A DNA stretch of 64,000 nt from Curtobacterium sp. ISL-83 (lineage in GTDB: Bacteria > Actinomycetota > Actinomycetes > Actinomycetales > Microbacteriaceae): positions 1 to 64,000 of the forward strand of contig NZ_JAGGPH010000007.1 of NCBI RefSeq assembly GCF_018613895.1, written 5' to 3'. Below, one piece after another: positions 38,479 to 49,015 of this stretch (positions within the stretch are counted from its first letter, which is position 1; the number at the start of each line of letters is the position of its first letter). The notes beneath the pieces are model-generated. The model saw only the letters and a list, made by a program, of their open reading frames with translations, ran no database searches and was not told where the DNA came from. A program made the translations under genes and the position numbers.

Positions 38479-39108
38479 TCAGTCGAGGCTGTCCCGACGC
38501 CACAGCGCTGCGGCTTCGGTGAGCTCCGCGGCGAGTTCGGTGAGCCGGAGTGCGCGCGTGGTCAGCTCGGACGCCCGCTCGTCCGCGATGGAGTCCGACG
38601 CGTCCGCCATCGCGGTGGCGCCCGCAGCCGTCAACCGGCAGAACGCCGCACCGCGATCGAGGGCGACCGCGAAGTCCCCCGTGTAGAGCCCGTGCAGGAT
38701 GCGATCCGCCAGCGTGAGGATCTCCGCGGGGCCCGTCGGCTGCTCCGCGCCGGCGACGGCCTGGTCGATCGTGCCGATACGCTCGGCACCGCGCTCGAAC
38801 AGGTAGGCGATCTCCTCCGGGTTCTGCCGGATGAGCGTCCGCACCAGGTAGATCCGCCACAGCGCCCCCGGCAGGGTGTGCGCGCCGACGCGGGCCCACA
38901 GCTCGGCGATGGCGTCGATGCCGTGCACGTCCGTGTACGTCACGAGACGCTCGACGACCTCGGGGTCCGGGTCCTCGCGGACGCGGTGCAACAGGGCGTG
39001 CGCGGTCTCGTGGGCGACACGGTTGACGACTGCCGGGTCCTCGCCGCCCTGGATGGCGGCGAACTCCTGGTCGGTGAAGTGGACGGGACGGTGGTGATCG
39101 CGAGGCAC
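38479..39108 (-). CDS. Conserved hypothetical protein, 209 aa
   Basis: Not recognised. A soluble, largely helical protein with His-rich N-terminus (MPRDHHRPVHFTDQEFAAI) and a long C-terminal helix series rich in Ala/Glu/Arg. No signal peptide or membrane segment. The GTG at 39108 is preferred over the longer frame to 39222 because a TACACT -10 hexamer (39115-39120) ends exactly 7 nt before it, giving a leaderless start; the upstream codons would lie in the promoter. Confidence 0.75.
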   Translation of the reverse strand: MPRDHHRPVHFTDQEFAAIQGGEDPAVVNRVAHETAHALLHRVREDPDPEVVERLVTYTDVHGIDAIAELWARVGAHTLPGALWRIYLVRTLIRQNPEEIAYLFERGAERIGTIDQAVAGAEQPTGPAEILTLADRILHGLYTGDFAVALDRGAAFCRLTAAGATAMADASDSIADERASELTTRALRLTELAAELTEAAALWRRDSLD

Positions 39109-39241
39109 CGCGACAGTGTAGGCACGACGGGTGACGTCCGGGGGCGTCGGGAGCCGAGAACAGCGGGAGCCGTCCGGGGGTAGTGCGGTGGCGCCGTGCG
39201 CTGACGCCCGGGAGGCCTCCACCCGCTAGCCTTGATCGCGA

Positions 39242-39314
39242 GGGCCTCTAGCTCAGTTGGTAGAGCACCGGACTTTTAATCCGAGGGTCGTGGGTTCGAG
39301 CCCCACGGGGCCCA
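39242..39314 (+). tRNA. tRNA-Lys (anticodon TTT)
   Basis: Acceptor GGGCCTC/GGGGCCC, D arm GCTC/GAGC, anticodon loop CTTTTAA, T arm GTGGG-TTCGAGC-CCCAC. CCA is encoded at 39315-39317. The base of the anticodon stem has a C-A mismatch (27-43). A TAGCCT -10 hexamer (39227-39232) precedes it. Confidence 0.93.
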
Positions 39315-39317
39315 CCA

Positions 39318-39451
39318 CCTTCCTGAACACCGGCTTTTCATCCGAGGGTCGTGGGTTCGAGCCCCACGGGGCCCACCACCTTCCTGAACACCGGCTTTTC
39401 ATCCGAGGGTCGTGGGTTCGAGCCCCACGGGGCCCACCATCTTCCTGAACA
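39318..39451 (+). repeat. Tandem 61-bp repeats of the tRNA-Lys 3' half
   Basis: Two copies follow the tRNA at a 61-bp period, each with a degraded anticodon arm (GGCTTTTCATCC), the whole T arm, the 3' acceptor strand and CCA, joined by TTCCTGAACACC. The two copies differ by one base; a third starts (TTCCTGAACAC) and stops. They lack the D arm and 5' acceptor, so they are not tRNAs. Confidence 0.9.
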
Positions 39452-39532
39452 CTGTCCCGCAGGCCCACCGGCCGCCGGGGCCTCGCTGCGCTCCGGAGCT
39501 TCGGCTCAGCGCCGGTCCCGTACGATTCCGTG

Positions 39533-40342
39533 GTGCCCCGCCGACCTCCCCACGAGCGAACGAGCACACCCCGATCGTTGCCCGCCCGGTGGCGGCCTCG
39601 ACACTGGCTCCCGGCCATCGCCCTCGGAGCGATGGCGCTCGGTGTCGCCGGGCTCCTGGCCGTGCTCCCCGCCGTCTCCAACGCCTGCCAACCCGTCCCG
39701 GACCCGGCTCGTGTCTCGTCCTCCCGGATGGCCGCCGCCGTCGCCCCGGGCTCCCGGGTGCTCATCGTCGGCGACTCGTACACGGCGGGCAGCGGTTCGA
39801 CGCGCAGCCAGCACAGCTGGGCCCGAGACCTGGTGGACGCGCGGGGATGGGACGCCGTCATCGACGCCGGGCCCGGCACGGGGTACGTGAACACCGGCCC
39901 CATGCGCGCATCGCACCTGACCTTCGGGTCACGGATCGCCCAGGACGCGACCCTCCACCCCGACCTGGTCATCGTGCAGGGCAGTCAGAACGACTGGGTC
40001 GTCCCGGAACCCCAACTGCAAGCGGCTGCCGAAGCGACGCTCGACCGAGCACGTCGGCAGTGGCCGAACGCCGTGGTGGTCGCGTTCGGCCCCTCCGCCC
40101 CGCAGCCCCGGGCCGAGTCGACGAAGGGAATCTCCGACGCCGTGGCCGCCGGTGCACGGGCCGCCGGTGTGACGTACATCGACCCGCTCGCAGAACAGTG
40201 GTTCACCGCGATGAACAGCGGTTCCTTCGCGACACCGGACGGCCAGCACCTGAACGACGCCGGGTACCGGTACCTGGCGGACAAGGTCGGGCGCGCGCTG
40301 GACCGACTCGCGGAGCCACGCCCGCACGAACAGTGCCGGTGA
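39533..40342 (+). CDS. Exported SGNH/GDSL hydrolase
   Basis: A 269-aa protein with a basic N-terminus and one signal/anchor helix (about 27-47), then an SGNH hydrolase domain: block I GDSYTAG (catalytic Ser), Gly of PGTGYVN, block III GSQND (Asn), block V DGQHLNDAGY (Asp and His). A likely extracytoplasmic esterase or lipase; substrate unknown. GTG at 39533 lies 7 nt after TACGAT (39521-39526); the adjacent GTG at 39530 is the alternative. Confidence 0.88.
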   Translation: MPRRPPHERTSTPRSLPARWRPRHWLPAIALGAMALGVAGLLAVLPAVSNACQPVPDPARVSSSRMAAAVAPGSRVLIVGDSYTAGSGSTRSQHSWARDLVDARGWDAVIDAGPGTGYVNTGPMRASHLTFGSRIAQDATLHPDLVIVQGSQNDWVVPEPQLQAAAEATLDRARRQWPNAVVVAFGPSAPQPRAESTKGISDAVAAGARAAGVTYIDPLAEQWFTAMNSGSFATPDGQHLNDAGYRYLADKVGRALDRLAEPRPHEQCR

Positions 40343-40514
40343 CCTGATCAGCACGGTGCCGGGGTACAACCTCTCCACAGGCTCCTCTTGGTCTCTCTCC
40401 TCCATCGGACAGGTTCCCCCCAGCGGACTGCTGGCTTCCCGCGGATAGTGTCATCCCCGGATCCGACCACCGGATCCTGCAGCACCGCACCGCCAGGAAC
40501 GAACGGGGTACACC

Positions 40515-40835
40515 GTGACCGAGCCCACCGACGCCACGCCGACCAGCACCACCGTGGACGCGCGTCACATCGTCGAGCTCGCCGCCGTGACCCACACCAG
40601 CATGAGCGACCAGCTGCTGCTCGACACGCTCCGCCGGAACGCGCAGGTCACGACCCGGCACATCCGCAAGGACTTCGTCGAGGTCTCGACCGCCACGACG
40701 GTGCTCGGCTACGTGTGCCGGCAGCGCAAGGACTTCATCGCGCTCCGCGGGGACGACCCCGCCTGGGCGCAGGAGGTCGGCCGGTACGCCACCGAGTCCC
40801 TCGCGGTCGAAGCACTCCGCATGCGCCGCCGCTGA
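40515..40835 (+). CDS. Hypothetical protein, 106 aa
   Basis: Not recognised. A small soluble protein: Thr/Pro-rich N-terminus, then a helical ELAAVTHTSMSDQLLLDTLRR stretch and a basic C-terminus (EALRMRRR). The start GTG at 40515 gives the longest frame; no strong Shine-Dalgarno or -10 is seen. Coding bias matches neighbours. It is convergent with galM. Confidence 0.6.
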   Translation: MTEPTDATPTSTTVDARHIVELAAVTHTSMSDQLLLDTLRRNAQVTTRHIRKDFVEVSTATTVLGYVCRQRKDFIALRGDDPAWAQEVGRYATESLAVEALRMRRR

Positions 40836-40844
40836 CGGTCCCGG

Positions 40845-41780
40845 TCAGGACCAGACGCGGCGGATCCCCCACGTCCCGGTCCAGGTCTCGTCGGGCTCGA
40901 GCCAGCGCAGGCCCTCGCCCGAGTTGAGGGCGTTCGCGGGCGCCGTCATTGGCTCGACCGCAACTGCCAGCCCCTTGCCGTCCCCGCGCGGGAACTCGCG
41001 GGAGGTGAACACCTGCACGTACGGGAACGACTCGTCCTGCCAGAGCTCCACACCGTCCCCCTCCGGCCCGTGCAACGTCGTCCGCCGCACACCCTCGGCG
41101 TCGGGGGTGACGTCCCGGTAGGCGGTGTCGAGGTCGGAGTCACCGGCGCGACGGCCGGCACGGAGGTCGTACTCGGTCCCGTCGACGGCCACCGTGCCGT
41201 TCGGGATCTTCTGCTCGTCGACCGTGAAGGCGGTCGCGGCGTCGAGCGTCACCACGAGGTCCTCCGCGGGGGTGTCGCCGGCACGGAGGTACGGGTGCGC
41301 TCCTACCGCGAAGGGCGCGCGGATGCCGGAGCGGTTCGTGATCTCGTGCGTCACGCGGATGCCGTCGTCGACGAGTTCGTGGTGGACCCGGGTCTCGAGG
41401 GTGAACGGCCAGCCGTGCTGCGGGTGCACGGTCGCCTCCTGCACCAGGCCGGTCTCCGTCTGCGAGACGAGTCGGTACGGCGCGAACCGGAGCAGACCGT
41501 GCGAGGCGTTGCCGTACTTCGGCTCCGAGATGTCGAGCTGCTGTCGCTTGCCGTCGAGTTCCCAAGCACCGCCGGCGACCCGGTTCGGCCACGGCACGAG
41601 CACGATGCCGTCAGCACCCGGGGGCTGCTCCGAGACGGGGAACGGCTCGGTCAGGTCGAAACCGGCCACACGCAGCTCGCGGATGCCTGCGGCGACCTCG
41701 GTGACGACGGCCTCGACGACCCCGTCCGGTCCGGCGTGGCGGAGGTGGTACTGGCCACCGGTGGGTGCTGCTGCGGTCAT
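40845..41780 (-). CDS. galM: Aldose 1-epimerase (GalM-like)
   Basis: A 311-aa beta-sandwich mutarotase that interconverts alpha and beta anomers of galactose and similar sugars. The catalytic His lies in VGAHPYLRAG, the Glu in VAVEPMTAPANA, and the substrate Arg in VPWPNRVAGG. The ATG overlaps the DeoR-type regulator stop by 4 nt, so they form one operon, divergent from galTK. Confidence 0.93.
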   Translation of the reverse strand: MTAAAPTGGQYHLRHAGPDGVVEAVVTEVAAGIRELRVAGFDLTEPFPVSEQPPGADGIVLVPWPNRVAGGAWELDGKRQQLDISEPKYGNASHGLLRFAPYRLVSQTETGLVQEATVHPQHGWPFTLETRVHHELVDDGIRVTHEITNRSGIRAPFAVGAHPYLRAGDTPAEDLVVTLDAATAFTVDEQKIPNGTVAVDGTEYDLRAGRRAGDSDLDTAYRDVTPDAEGVRRTTLHGPEGDGVELWQDESFPYVQVFTSREFPRGDGKGLAVAVEPMTAPANALNSGEGLRWLEPDETWTGTWGIRRVWS

Positions 41781-42673
41781 GGGGTGTGGTTCCTTCCGGG
41801 TCTGTCCGTGCGGTCCGTTCCCGGGGCCCCGGGGATGTCCGTGGCCGCCGGCGCGTCCGAGCCGTCTGCCACCACGACCTCGACCCCGGCCGCACGGATC
41901 GTGGCGACCGCGTCCGCCGAGGCCTCGGCGGTGACGACGACGTCGATGTCCTCGAGCGCGCGGACGACCCCGATGTGGGCCCGGCCGAACTTCGACCCGT
42001 CCGCCACGACGACGGTACGCCGAGCGGAGTCCGCGAGCATCCGTTTCGCCTCGGTCTCGGGCAGGTTGACGTTCGTCAACCCGTGGCGGACGTCCAGCCC
42101 TGTCCCGCCGAGGAACACGACGTCCGCGGCGATCATCGACAGCACCGTGCCGTTGAAGGGCGCCACGAGCGAGTGCTGCAGGGGGCGGAGGGTGCCCCCG
42201 GTCACGATGACGGTGAACCGCGGGACGGCTCGTTCGAGGGCGAGCGCGGTCGTCAGCGAGTTGGTGACGACGGTGACGTCGACGAGTTCGGTGCGGGCGA
42301 CGAGCGCTTCGGCGACGGCTGCGGGGGTCGTCCCGACGTCGAGCACGACGCACTCCCCGGACCGCACGAGGGCCGCGGCCGCACGCCCGATCGCGGCCTT
42401 GGCGACCTGGTGCTCGACGGCGGTCTCCTCGAACGGCCGTTCGCCGGAACCGGCCCCGAGGCGGACGGCACCACCGCGCACCCGACGGATCCGGGCCTCC
42501 AGGTCGAGGGTGGCGAGGTCCTGCCGGACCGTGACCTCGCTGGTGCCGAGCGCCGCCGCCAGGGCGGCGGTGCGGACCGGGCCCGGCGCACCCTCGACGA
42601 TGGCGACGATGCGGTCCTGCCGAAGCGGCGCTGGCAGCGATCCGGCCAGGAAGGAGAGGTCAGCATCGGTCAC
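41777..42673 (-). CDS. DeoR/GlpR-family transcriptional repressor
   Basis: A 298-aa regulator: N-terminal winged helix (RQDRIVAIVEGAPGPVRTAALAAALGTSEVTVRQDLATL) and a DeoRC sugar-phosphate-sensing domain (VVLDVGTTPAAVAEAL, VTNSLTTALAL, VFLGGTGLD, DGSKFGR). It likely represses both galT-galK and its own operon. The C-terminal tail is Asp/Pro-rich. The GTG at 42673 lies 7 nt after a GAAACT hexamer (42680-42685). The effector may be a galactose-derived sugar phosphate (inference). Confidence 0.9.
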   Translation of the reverse strand: MTDADLSFLAGSLPAPLRQDRIVAIVEGAPGPVRTAALAAALGTSEVTVRQDLATLDLEARIRRVRGGAVRLGAGSGERPFEETAVEHQVAKAAIGRAAAALVRSGECVVLDVGTTPAAVAEALVARTELVDVTVVTNSLTTALALERAVPRFTVIVTGGTLRPLQHSLVAPFNGTVLSMIAADVVFLGGTGLDVRHGLTNVNLPETEAKRMLADSARRTVVVADGSKFGRAHIGVVRALEDIDVVVTAEASADAVATIRAAGVEVVVADGSDAPAATDIPGAPGTDRTDRPGRNHTP

Positions 42674-42681
42674 TCCCTCAG

Positions 42682-42716
42682 TTTCGCGCACTTGCGAAGA
42701 CTTTCGCAACGCTTCG
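42682..42716. promoter_or_regulatory. Operator between the DeoR-type gene and galT
   Basis: A perfect inverted repeat TTGCGAA-GACT-TTCGCAA (42692-42709) flanked by further TTTCG/CTTCG half-sites, in the 63-nt divergent spacer. TTTCG repeats are typical of DeoR-family operators. It covers the -35 zone of galT. Confidence 0.7.
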
Positions 42717-42736
42717 ATCGGGGCTAGGCTTGTCCG

Positions 42737-43830
42737 GTGATCACCAAGCGCGTGACGAAGCTCGCCGACGGCCGCGAGCTCATCTACTTCGACGACGCGG
42801 ACACGACGCTGCCCGCAGAGCGCCGCATCGACGAGCGCATCCTCGACCCCCGACCGGCCACCGCGACGATGCGGCAGGACGTCCTGACCGGCGAGTGGGT
42901 GTCCATCGCCGCGTCGCGGCAGAACCGCGTGTTCCTGCCGCCCGCCGACCAGGACCCCCTCGCTCCGCAGACGCCCGCGAACCCGTCCGAGATCCCCAGC
43001 ACCTACGACGTCGCCGTCTTCGAGAACCGGTCGCCTTCCTTCGGGCCGTTGCTCGAGGCGGACGACGCTCCCGAGTCGCTCGAGTCCCTGAGCGACGTCG
43101 GCCTCAACCGCCAGCTCCGGAGCGTCGGCCGCTGCGAGGTCGTCTGCTTCTCCCCCGAGACCGCGGGCTCGTTCGCCTCGATCTCCGAGTCGCGCGCACG
43201 CACCGTGGTCGAGGCCTGGGCCGACCGCACCGCCGCACTGTCCGCGATGCCCGGGATCCAGCAGGTGTTCCCGTTCGAGAACCGGGGCGAGGCGATCGGC
43301 GTCACGTTGCACCACCCGCACGGGCAGATCTACTCGTACCCGTACATCACCCCGCGCACGCAGCGACTCCTGGCGAGCATCGAGCGGTTCGGACCGGACC
43401 TGTTCGAGCGGCACCTCGCGAACGAACAGGACTCCGACCGGGTCGTCCTGCGTGGTGAGCACTTCACCGCCTTCGTCCCGTTCGCGGCGCGCTGGCCCAT
43501 CGAGATCCACATGCTGCCGCACCGGCACGTCCCCGACTTCGCCGGGCTGACCGATGCCGAGAAGGACGAGCTCGCGCACATGCACCTGCGGCTCACCCGC
43601 GGGCTGGACGCCCTGTACGGCGACCCGACCCCGTACATCGCCGCCTGGCACCAGGCGCCCGTGCACACCGCGCGCGACACCGTGCGGCTGATGCTGCAGA
43701 TCACGTCGCCGCGGCGTGCGGCGGACAAGCTGAAGTTCCTGGCCGGCAGCGAAGCCGCCATGGGTGCCTGGATCGGGGACCTCGTCCCCGAGAAGGCCGC
43801 CGAGTTCATCCGAGGAGGGATCGAGCGCGC

Positions 43831-43834
<4 letters not shown>
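42737..43834 (+). CDS. galT: Galactose-1-phosphate uridylyltransferase
   Basis: A 365-aa HIT-superfamily enzyme exchanging UMP between UDP-glucose and galactose-1-phosphate. The active-site HHPHGQIYSYPY carries the nucleophilic His; IEIHMLPHRHVPDF and the C-terminal AAWHQAPVH supply other family His residues. The GTG at 42737 lies 7 nt after TAGGCT (42725-42730), so it is leaderless. It overlaps galK by 4 nt. Confidence 0.95.
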
Positions 43835-44967
<1,133 letters not shown>

Positions 44968-45113
44968 CCGCTCCGCGCGCCTGCGCCTGCGTGCGCGCGC
45001 CTGCGTGGCCGAGACTCGCGCTCGGCGACAGTGTCCGCGCCCGATGCTGCGAGGACTGTCGCTCACTGTGAAACTCGGGCCACCCCAGCGCGCGAGCCGG
45101 GTTCACCGCCGAT

Positions 45114-45557
45114 TCAGGGGGTGAAGCGCTCGATCGTCATCGCGACGTCCCCGATCGTGAACGGGTGCAGCACCCCGTGCTCGACGGCCCAGCCCACCCA
45201 GAAGAACTGGGCCAGCCCGACGGCCCACACGAACGCGGTCAGTCCACTCACGACGCCGAGGGTCAGCGCCAGGACGCGGTCCTGATCCCACCGTGCGGCT
45301 CCGCGTCGGGCGACTCCGACCAGGAACCCGGCGACGACGATCGCCACCGTGAGCAGGACCCAACCGGACCACGGCGTCGCGTGGAAGGAGACCTGCCCGG
45401 CTGGAGCCGCCGCGGTGCCACCCGGCAGGCGGGTCCCTGTCGACCAGTTCTGACCGATGGTCTGCAGGACGAGGCACAGGATCGTGATCCCGACGAGCTT
45501 GCGGCTGTCACGCGTGAACAGCGACTCTCGCGGACGATCGGGCGCGGTGGTGGTCAC
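45114..45557 (-). CDS. Hypothetical membrane protein, 147 aa
   Basis: Not recognised. It has three hydrophobic stretches (about 20-38, 63-84 and 92-120) and a conserved-looking QFFWVGWAVEHGVLHPFTIGD near the C-terminus. GTG at 45557 lies 7 nt after TACGGT (45564-45569), so the start is well supported as leaderless. It is convergent with galK and downstream of folD. Confidence 0.72.
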   Translation of the reverse strand: MTTTAPDRPRESLFTRDSRKLVGITILCLVLQTIGQNWSTGTRLPGGTAAAPAGQVSFHATPWSGWVLLTVAIVVAGFLVGVARRGAARWDQDRVLALTLGVVSGLTAFVWAVGLAQFFWVGWAVEHGVLHPFTIGDVAMTIERFTP

Positions 45558-45628
45558 CGTCGAACCGTAGCGGACCGACGACCCGGGCGGCAGGTCCCCG
45601 TCCACGAGGTCCTGCCGCCCGGAGCACG

Positions 45629-46564
45629 TCACTTCAGGTGCCGCTCCGCCGCCTCGACGACGTTCTTCATGAGCATCGCGCGGGTCATCGGTCCGACGCC
45701 GCCCGGCGTGGGCGACAGGAAGCCTGCGACGGAGGCGACCTCGGGGTCGACGTCGCCGTGCAGCTTCGCCTTCCCCGTCTCCTCGTTCACAACGCGGGTG
45801 ATGCCGACGTCGATCACCGCCGCGCCCGGCTGCACCCAGTCCGGTTTGACCAGCCCGGCCACCCCGGCAGCGGCGACGATGATGTCCGCGCGCCGGCACT
45901 CGGCCGCGACGTCCGCCGTGAGCGAGTGCGTGAGCGTCGCCGTGGCCTCGAGACGGGTGAGCAGCAACCCGAGCGGTCGACCGACCGTGAGCCCCTGCCC
46001 GATGATCGTCACGTGGGAGCCCCGGATCGGGACGTCGTACGCCTCGAGCATCGCGACGATGCCGCGCGGGGTGCACGGCAGCGGGGCGTCGATCGTGCCG
46101 GCACCACCGGGGACGGCGAGCACGAGCTCACCGAGGTTCGTCGGGTGCAGGCCGTCCGCGTCCTTCGCCGGGTGCATCAGCTCGAGCATGGGCGTCGGGT
46201 CGATGCCCTGCGGGAGCGGGAGCTGCACGATGAACGCGGTGACCCGGGGGTCGTCGTTCATCTGCAGGATCGCTGCCCGGATGTCCGCGGCGGAGGCCGT
46301 CGACGGCAGGTCGATCCGGTAGGAGTCGAGCCCGATCTGCGCCGAGTCGCGGTGCTTGCCCGCGACGTAGGACAGCGAGCCGGGGTTCTGCCCGACCAGG
46401 ATCGTGCCGAGACCCGGACGGAAGCCGTGGTCGTGCAGTCGATCGATGCGGACCTTGAGGTCGTCGAGCGTGCGGGCGGCCAGGGCAGTGCCGTCGATGC
46501 GGATGGCCGAGCCCTCGCCCGCCCACCGCTCACGAGGGAGCGGTGGGAGCGCTGCGAGCGTCAC
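45629..46564 (-). CDS. folD: Methylene-THF dehydrogenase/cyclohydrolase FolD
   Basis: A 311-aa bifunctional enzyme converting 5,10-methylene-THF to 10-formyl-THF. The catalytic Lys lies in [10 protein letters not shown], and the NADP-binding region is [19 protein letters not shown]-terminal [14 protein letters not shown] is a family signature. The GTG at 46564 overlaps the glyA stop (GTGA). It shares the riboswitch-controlled transcript. Confidence 0.95.
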   Translation of the reverse strand: MTLAALPPLPRERWAGEGSAIRIDGTALAARTLDDLKVRIDRLHDHGFRPGLGTILVGQNPGSLSYVAGKHRDSAQIGLDSYRIDLPSTASAADIRAAILQMNDDPRVTAFIVQLPLPQGIDPTPMLELMHPAKDADGLHPTNLGELVLAVPGGAGTIDAPLPCTPRGIVAMLEAYDVPIRGSHVTIIGQGLTVGRPLGLLLTRLEATATLTHSLTADVAAECRRADIIVAAAGVAGLVKPDWVQPGAAVIDVGITRVVNEETGKAKLHGDVDPEVASVAGFLSPTPGGVGPMTRAMLMKNVVEAAERHLK

Positions 46565-47868
46565 GCGTAGAGCGGGAACGCGTCGGTCAGGGCCTTCACC
46601 CGCGCCGACAGGGCCGCGACGTCCGGGTTCGGCATGAGCGTCAGCGCGATGATGTCCGCGACCTCGGCGAACTCGGCGTCGCCGAACCCGCGGGTGGCGA
46701 GCGCCGAGGTGCCGATGCGCACGCCGGAGGTGACCATCGGCGGACGCGGGTCGAACGGCACGGAGTTGCGGTTCACGGTGATCCCGACGTCGTGCAGCAG
46801 GTCTTCGGCCTGCTTGCCGTCGACCTCGGACGTGCGCAGGTCGACGAGCACGAGGTGCACGTCGGTCCCCCCGGTCAGGACGTCGATCCCGGCGGCCTTG
46901 GCGTCCGGCTGCGTGAGCCGGGCGGCCAGCGCCTGGGCACCGCGGATCGTGCGCTCCTGGCGGTCCTTGAACTCCGGCGTGCCGGCGAGCAGGAACGCGG
47001 TGGCCTTGGCCGCGATGACGTGCATGAGCGGGCCACCCTGCTGCCCAGGGAACACCGCCGAGTTCAGCTTCTTGAACAGGGTCTCGTCGTTCGACAGGAT
47101 CAGCCCGGAGCGGGGACCGGCGAGCGTCTTGTGCACCGTCGACGACACGACGTGGGCGTGCGGGACGGGCGACGGGTGGAGGCCCGCGGCGACGAGCCCG
47201 GCGAAGTGGGCCATGTCGACCCAGAGCTTCGCGCCGACCTCATCCGCGATCTCGCGGAACTTGGCGAAGTCGAGCTGGCGCGGGTAGGCGGACCAGCCGG
47301 CGATGAGGACCTTCGGCTGGTGCTCGATGGCCTTCGCGCGGATGTCGTCGTAGTCGACCTCGAAGGTCTCCGGGTCGACGCCGTACGACACGGCGTTGTA
47401 GATCCGGCCGGAGAAGTTCAGCTTCATGCCGTGGGTCAGGTGGCCGCCGTGTGCGAGCTCGAGGCCGAGGATCGTGTCACCGGCGGAGGCGATGGCGTGC
47501 AGGACCGCAGCGTTGGCCGTCGCGCCGGAGTGCGGCTGGACGTTCGCGTACTCGGCGCCGAACAGCTTCTTGGCTCGCTCGATGGCCAGGGACTCGGCGA
47601 TGTCGACGTACTCGCAACCGCCGTAGTAGCGCTTGCCCGGGTAGCCCTCGGCGTACTTGTTCGTCAGGACGGAGCCCTGCGACTCGAGGATCGCGCGCGG
47701 CACGAAGTTCTCGGACGCGATCATCTCGAGGAAGTCGCGCTGACGACCGAGCTCCTGCTGGAGCACGGCGGCGATCTCGGGGTCGACCTCGCTGAGCGGG
47801 GCGTTGAAGGCGGCGCGGTCGCCGGCGGCCGGCGATGCGGTCACGGGGGGCAGATCGGTGATGGACAC
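46561..47868 (-). CDS. glyA: Serine hydroxymethyltransferase
   Basis: A 435-aa PLP enzyme making glycine and methylene-THF from serine. Signatures are [28 protein letters not shown] and the PLP-Lys site [18 protein letters not shown] at 47868 follows GAGGAG and gives the family N-terminus; the longer open frame upstream crosses the riboswitch. It is the first gene of glyA-folD. Confidence 0.96.
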   Translation of the reverse strand: MSITDLPPVTASPAAGDRAAFNAPLSEVDPEIAAVLQQELGRQRDFLEMIASENFVPRAILESQGSVLTNKYAEGYPGKRYYGGCEYVDIAESLAIERAKKLFGAEYANVQPHSGATANAAVLHAIASAGDTILGLELAHGGHLTHGMKLNFSGRIYNAVSYGVDPETFEVDYDDIRAKAIEHQPKVLIAGWSAYPRQLDFAKFREIADEVGAKLWVDMAHFAGLVAAGLHPSPVPHAHVVSSTVHKTLAGPRSGLILSNDETLFKKLNSAVFPGQQGGPLMHVIAAKATAFLLAGTPEFKDRQERTIRGAQALAARLTQPDAKAAGIDVLTGGTDVHLVLVDLRTSEVDGKQAEDLLHDVGITVNRNSVPFDPRPPMVTSGVRIGTSALATRGFGDAEFAEVADIIALTLMPNPDVAALSARVKALTDAFPLYA

Positions 47869-47940
47869 GGGACTCCTCGTTGTCTGGCCGCGCCGGAGCG
47901 CGACACCGCCAGCGCTCGCGCACGACGGGGTGGACGGGTG

Positions 47941-48020
47941 GTCGCGGCCCAGGCGTACGGCCGCGCACCGTGTCAGGTGTCGCTCCCCGATGGTGACCCA
48001 TCCAACGCCAGTCGCGACCT
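47941..48020 (-). promoter_or_regulatory. ZTP (pfl) riboswitch of glyA-folD
   Basis: Minus-strand RNA carries the two conserved pfl blocks: GGTCGCGACTGGCG (48006-48019), whose GTCGC can pair with GCGAC of the GGGGAGCGACAC strand, and downstream CGCCTGGGC (47947-47955). ZTP, which accumulates when 10-formyl-THF is low, would switch the operon on. About 70 nt separate the aptamer from glyA for the expression platform. Confidence 0.88.
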
Positions 48021-48024
48021 GTCG

Positions 48025-48053
48025 ATCGTACCGAGCGTGCCGGTTCGTGTCAC
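48025..48053 (-). promoter_or_regulatory. glyA promoter
   Basis: Minus strand: -35 GTGACA (48048-48053), 17-nt spacer, -10 TACGAT (48025-48030). The transcript starts near 48018, at the edge of the aptamer. Confidence 0.8.
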
Positions 48054-48062
48054 CCTGGTTGC

Positions 48063-48350
48063 ATGACGCTGGCCCACCCCGAACTCGACGAACGGACGGA
48101 GACCCGCGCCGACGTGCCATGGGTCGCCGTGGTGTGGGACGACCCGGTCAACCTGATGTCGTACGTCACCTACGTGTTCCAGCAGCACTTCGGGTTCACG
48201 CGGGCGACCGCGGAGCGCCTGATGCGTCAGGTGAACGACGAGGGCCGGGCCATCGTGGCGACCGGTCCACGTGAGTCGATGGAGGCCCACGTCGAAGCCA
48301 TGCACGGCTACGGCCTGCAGGCGACGGTCGACCGGGCCCCGGCGCCGTGA
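48063..48350 (+). CDS. clpS: ATP-dependent Clp protease adaptor ClpS
   Basis: A 95-aa adaptor that feeds N-end-rule substrates to ClpC/ClpP. The conserved [15 protein letters not shown] (DDxxN pocket) and [13 protein letters not shown] are present. The ATG at 48063 is only 10 nt from the glyA -35 on the other strand. It overlaps the DUF2017 gene by 4 nt. Confidence 0.95.
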   Translation: MTLAHPELDERTETRADVPWVAVVWDDPVNLMSYVTYVFQQHFGFTRATAERLMRQVNDEGRAIVATGPRESMEAHVEAMHGYGLQATVDRAPAP

Positions 48351-48823
48351 TCCCGTTCACCCGACGGTCCGACGGCATCCACCTCGGGATGTCCTCCGGC
48401 GAGCGCTCCGTCCTCACGTCGCTCACCGAGCAGCTGCAGCAGGTGCTCGGCGGTGACCTGTCCTCCGACCCGGTCTCCGGTCGCATGTTCCCGGACGCCT
48501 ACCCCGACGACGTCGACGCCAGCGCGGAGTTCCGCCGGTGGACCGAGTCGGACCTCGTCACCCAGAAGACGACGAACGCCTCGACGGTGCACGAGTGGCT
48601 GACGGGGACCCGTGACGGCGCCTTCACCCCGGAGGACGAGCAGGCGTGGCTCCGGTGCCTCACGGACCTGCGGCTGACGATCGCGGACCGCCTGGGGATC
48701 GTGGACAGTGCCACCGAGGAAGCCTCGTACGGTGCCGACGCAGGTGTCGGCCTGCGCGATGTCTACGACTGGCTGGGCTACGTGCAGGAGCACCTGGTCA
48801 CGACGCTGACGGGACGAGCGTGA
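48347..48823 (+). CDS. DUF2017 family protein
   Basis: A 158-aa helical protein. The pattern [24 protein letters not shown] then [18 protein letters not shown] and [15 protein letters not shown] is that of DUF2017, an actinobacterial family almost always following clpS. Function unknown. The GTG overlaps the clpS stop (GTGA). Confidence 0.9.
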   Translation: MIPFTRRSDGIHLGMSSGERSVLTSLTEQLQQVLGGDLSSDPVSGRMFPDAYPDDVDASAEFRRWTESDLVTQKTTNASTVHEWLTGTRDGAFTPEDEQAWLRCLTDLRLTIADRLGIVDSATEEASYGADAGVGLRDVYDWLGYVQEHLVTTLTGRA

Positions 48824-48862
48824 GCGACGCGCCCGACGGTCGCATCGACGACTGAACGGCGG

Positions 48863-48900
48863 ACGGGAGGCGCGTGGCGGCGCCGCCACGCGCCTCCCGT
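48863..48900 (+). terminator. clpS-DUF2017 terminator
   Basis: A perfect 18-bp inverted repeat with a 2-nt centre (arms begin ACGGGAGGCGCG), 39 nt past the stop. Same arm family as at 11665. Confidence 0.85.
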
Positions 48901-49015
48901 CGTCGGTCGATCACGCCGGTGACCGGTGGGGCAACACGGCGGAGGCGCGCGCATGCCGGACCGCGATCGACAGGATGCCTTGCAAGGTGACCTGGCGAAG
49001 GAGTACCGTCGCGGT

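Noticed and set aside
39318..39451. Two extra tRNA-Lys genes
   Set aside because: They lack the 5' acceptor strand and D arm and have a damaged anticodon arm.
44968..45113. Inverted repeat element after galK
   Set aside because: Only weak GGCCGAGACT/ACTCGGGCC similarity with many mismatches; not enough to call a feature.
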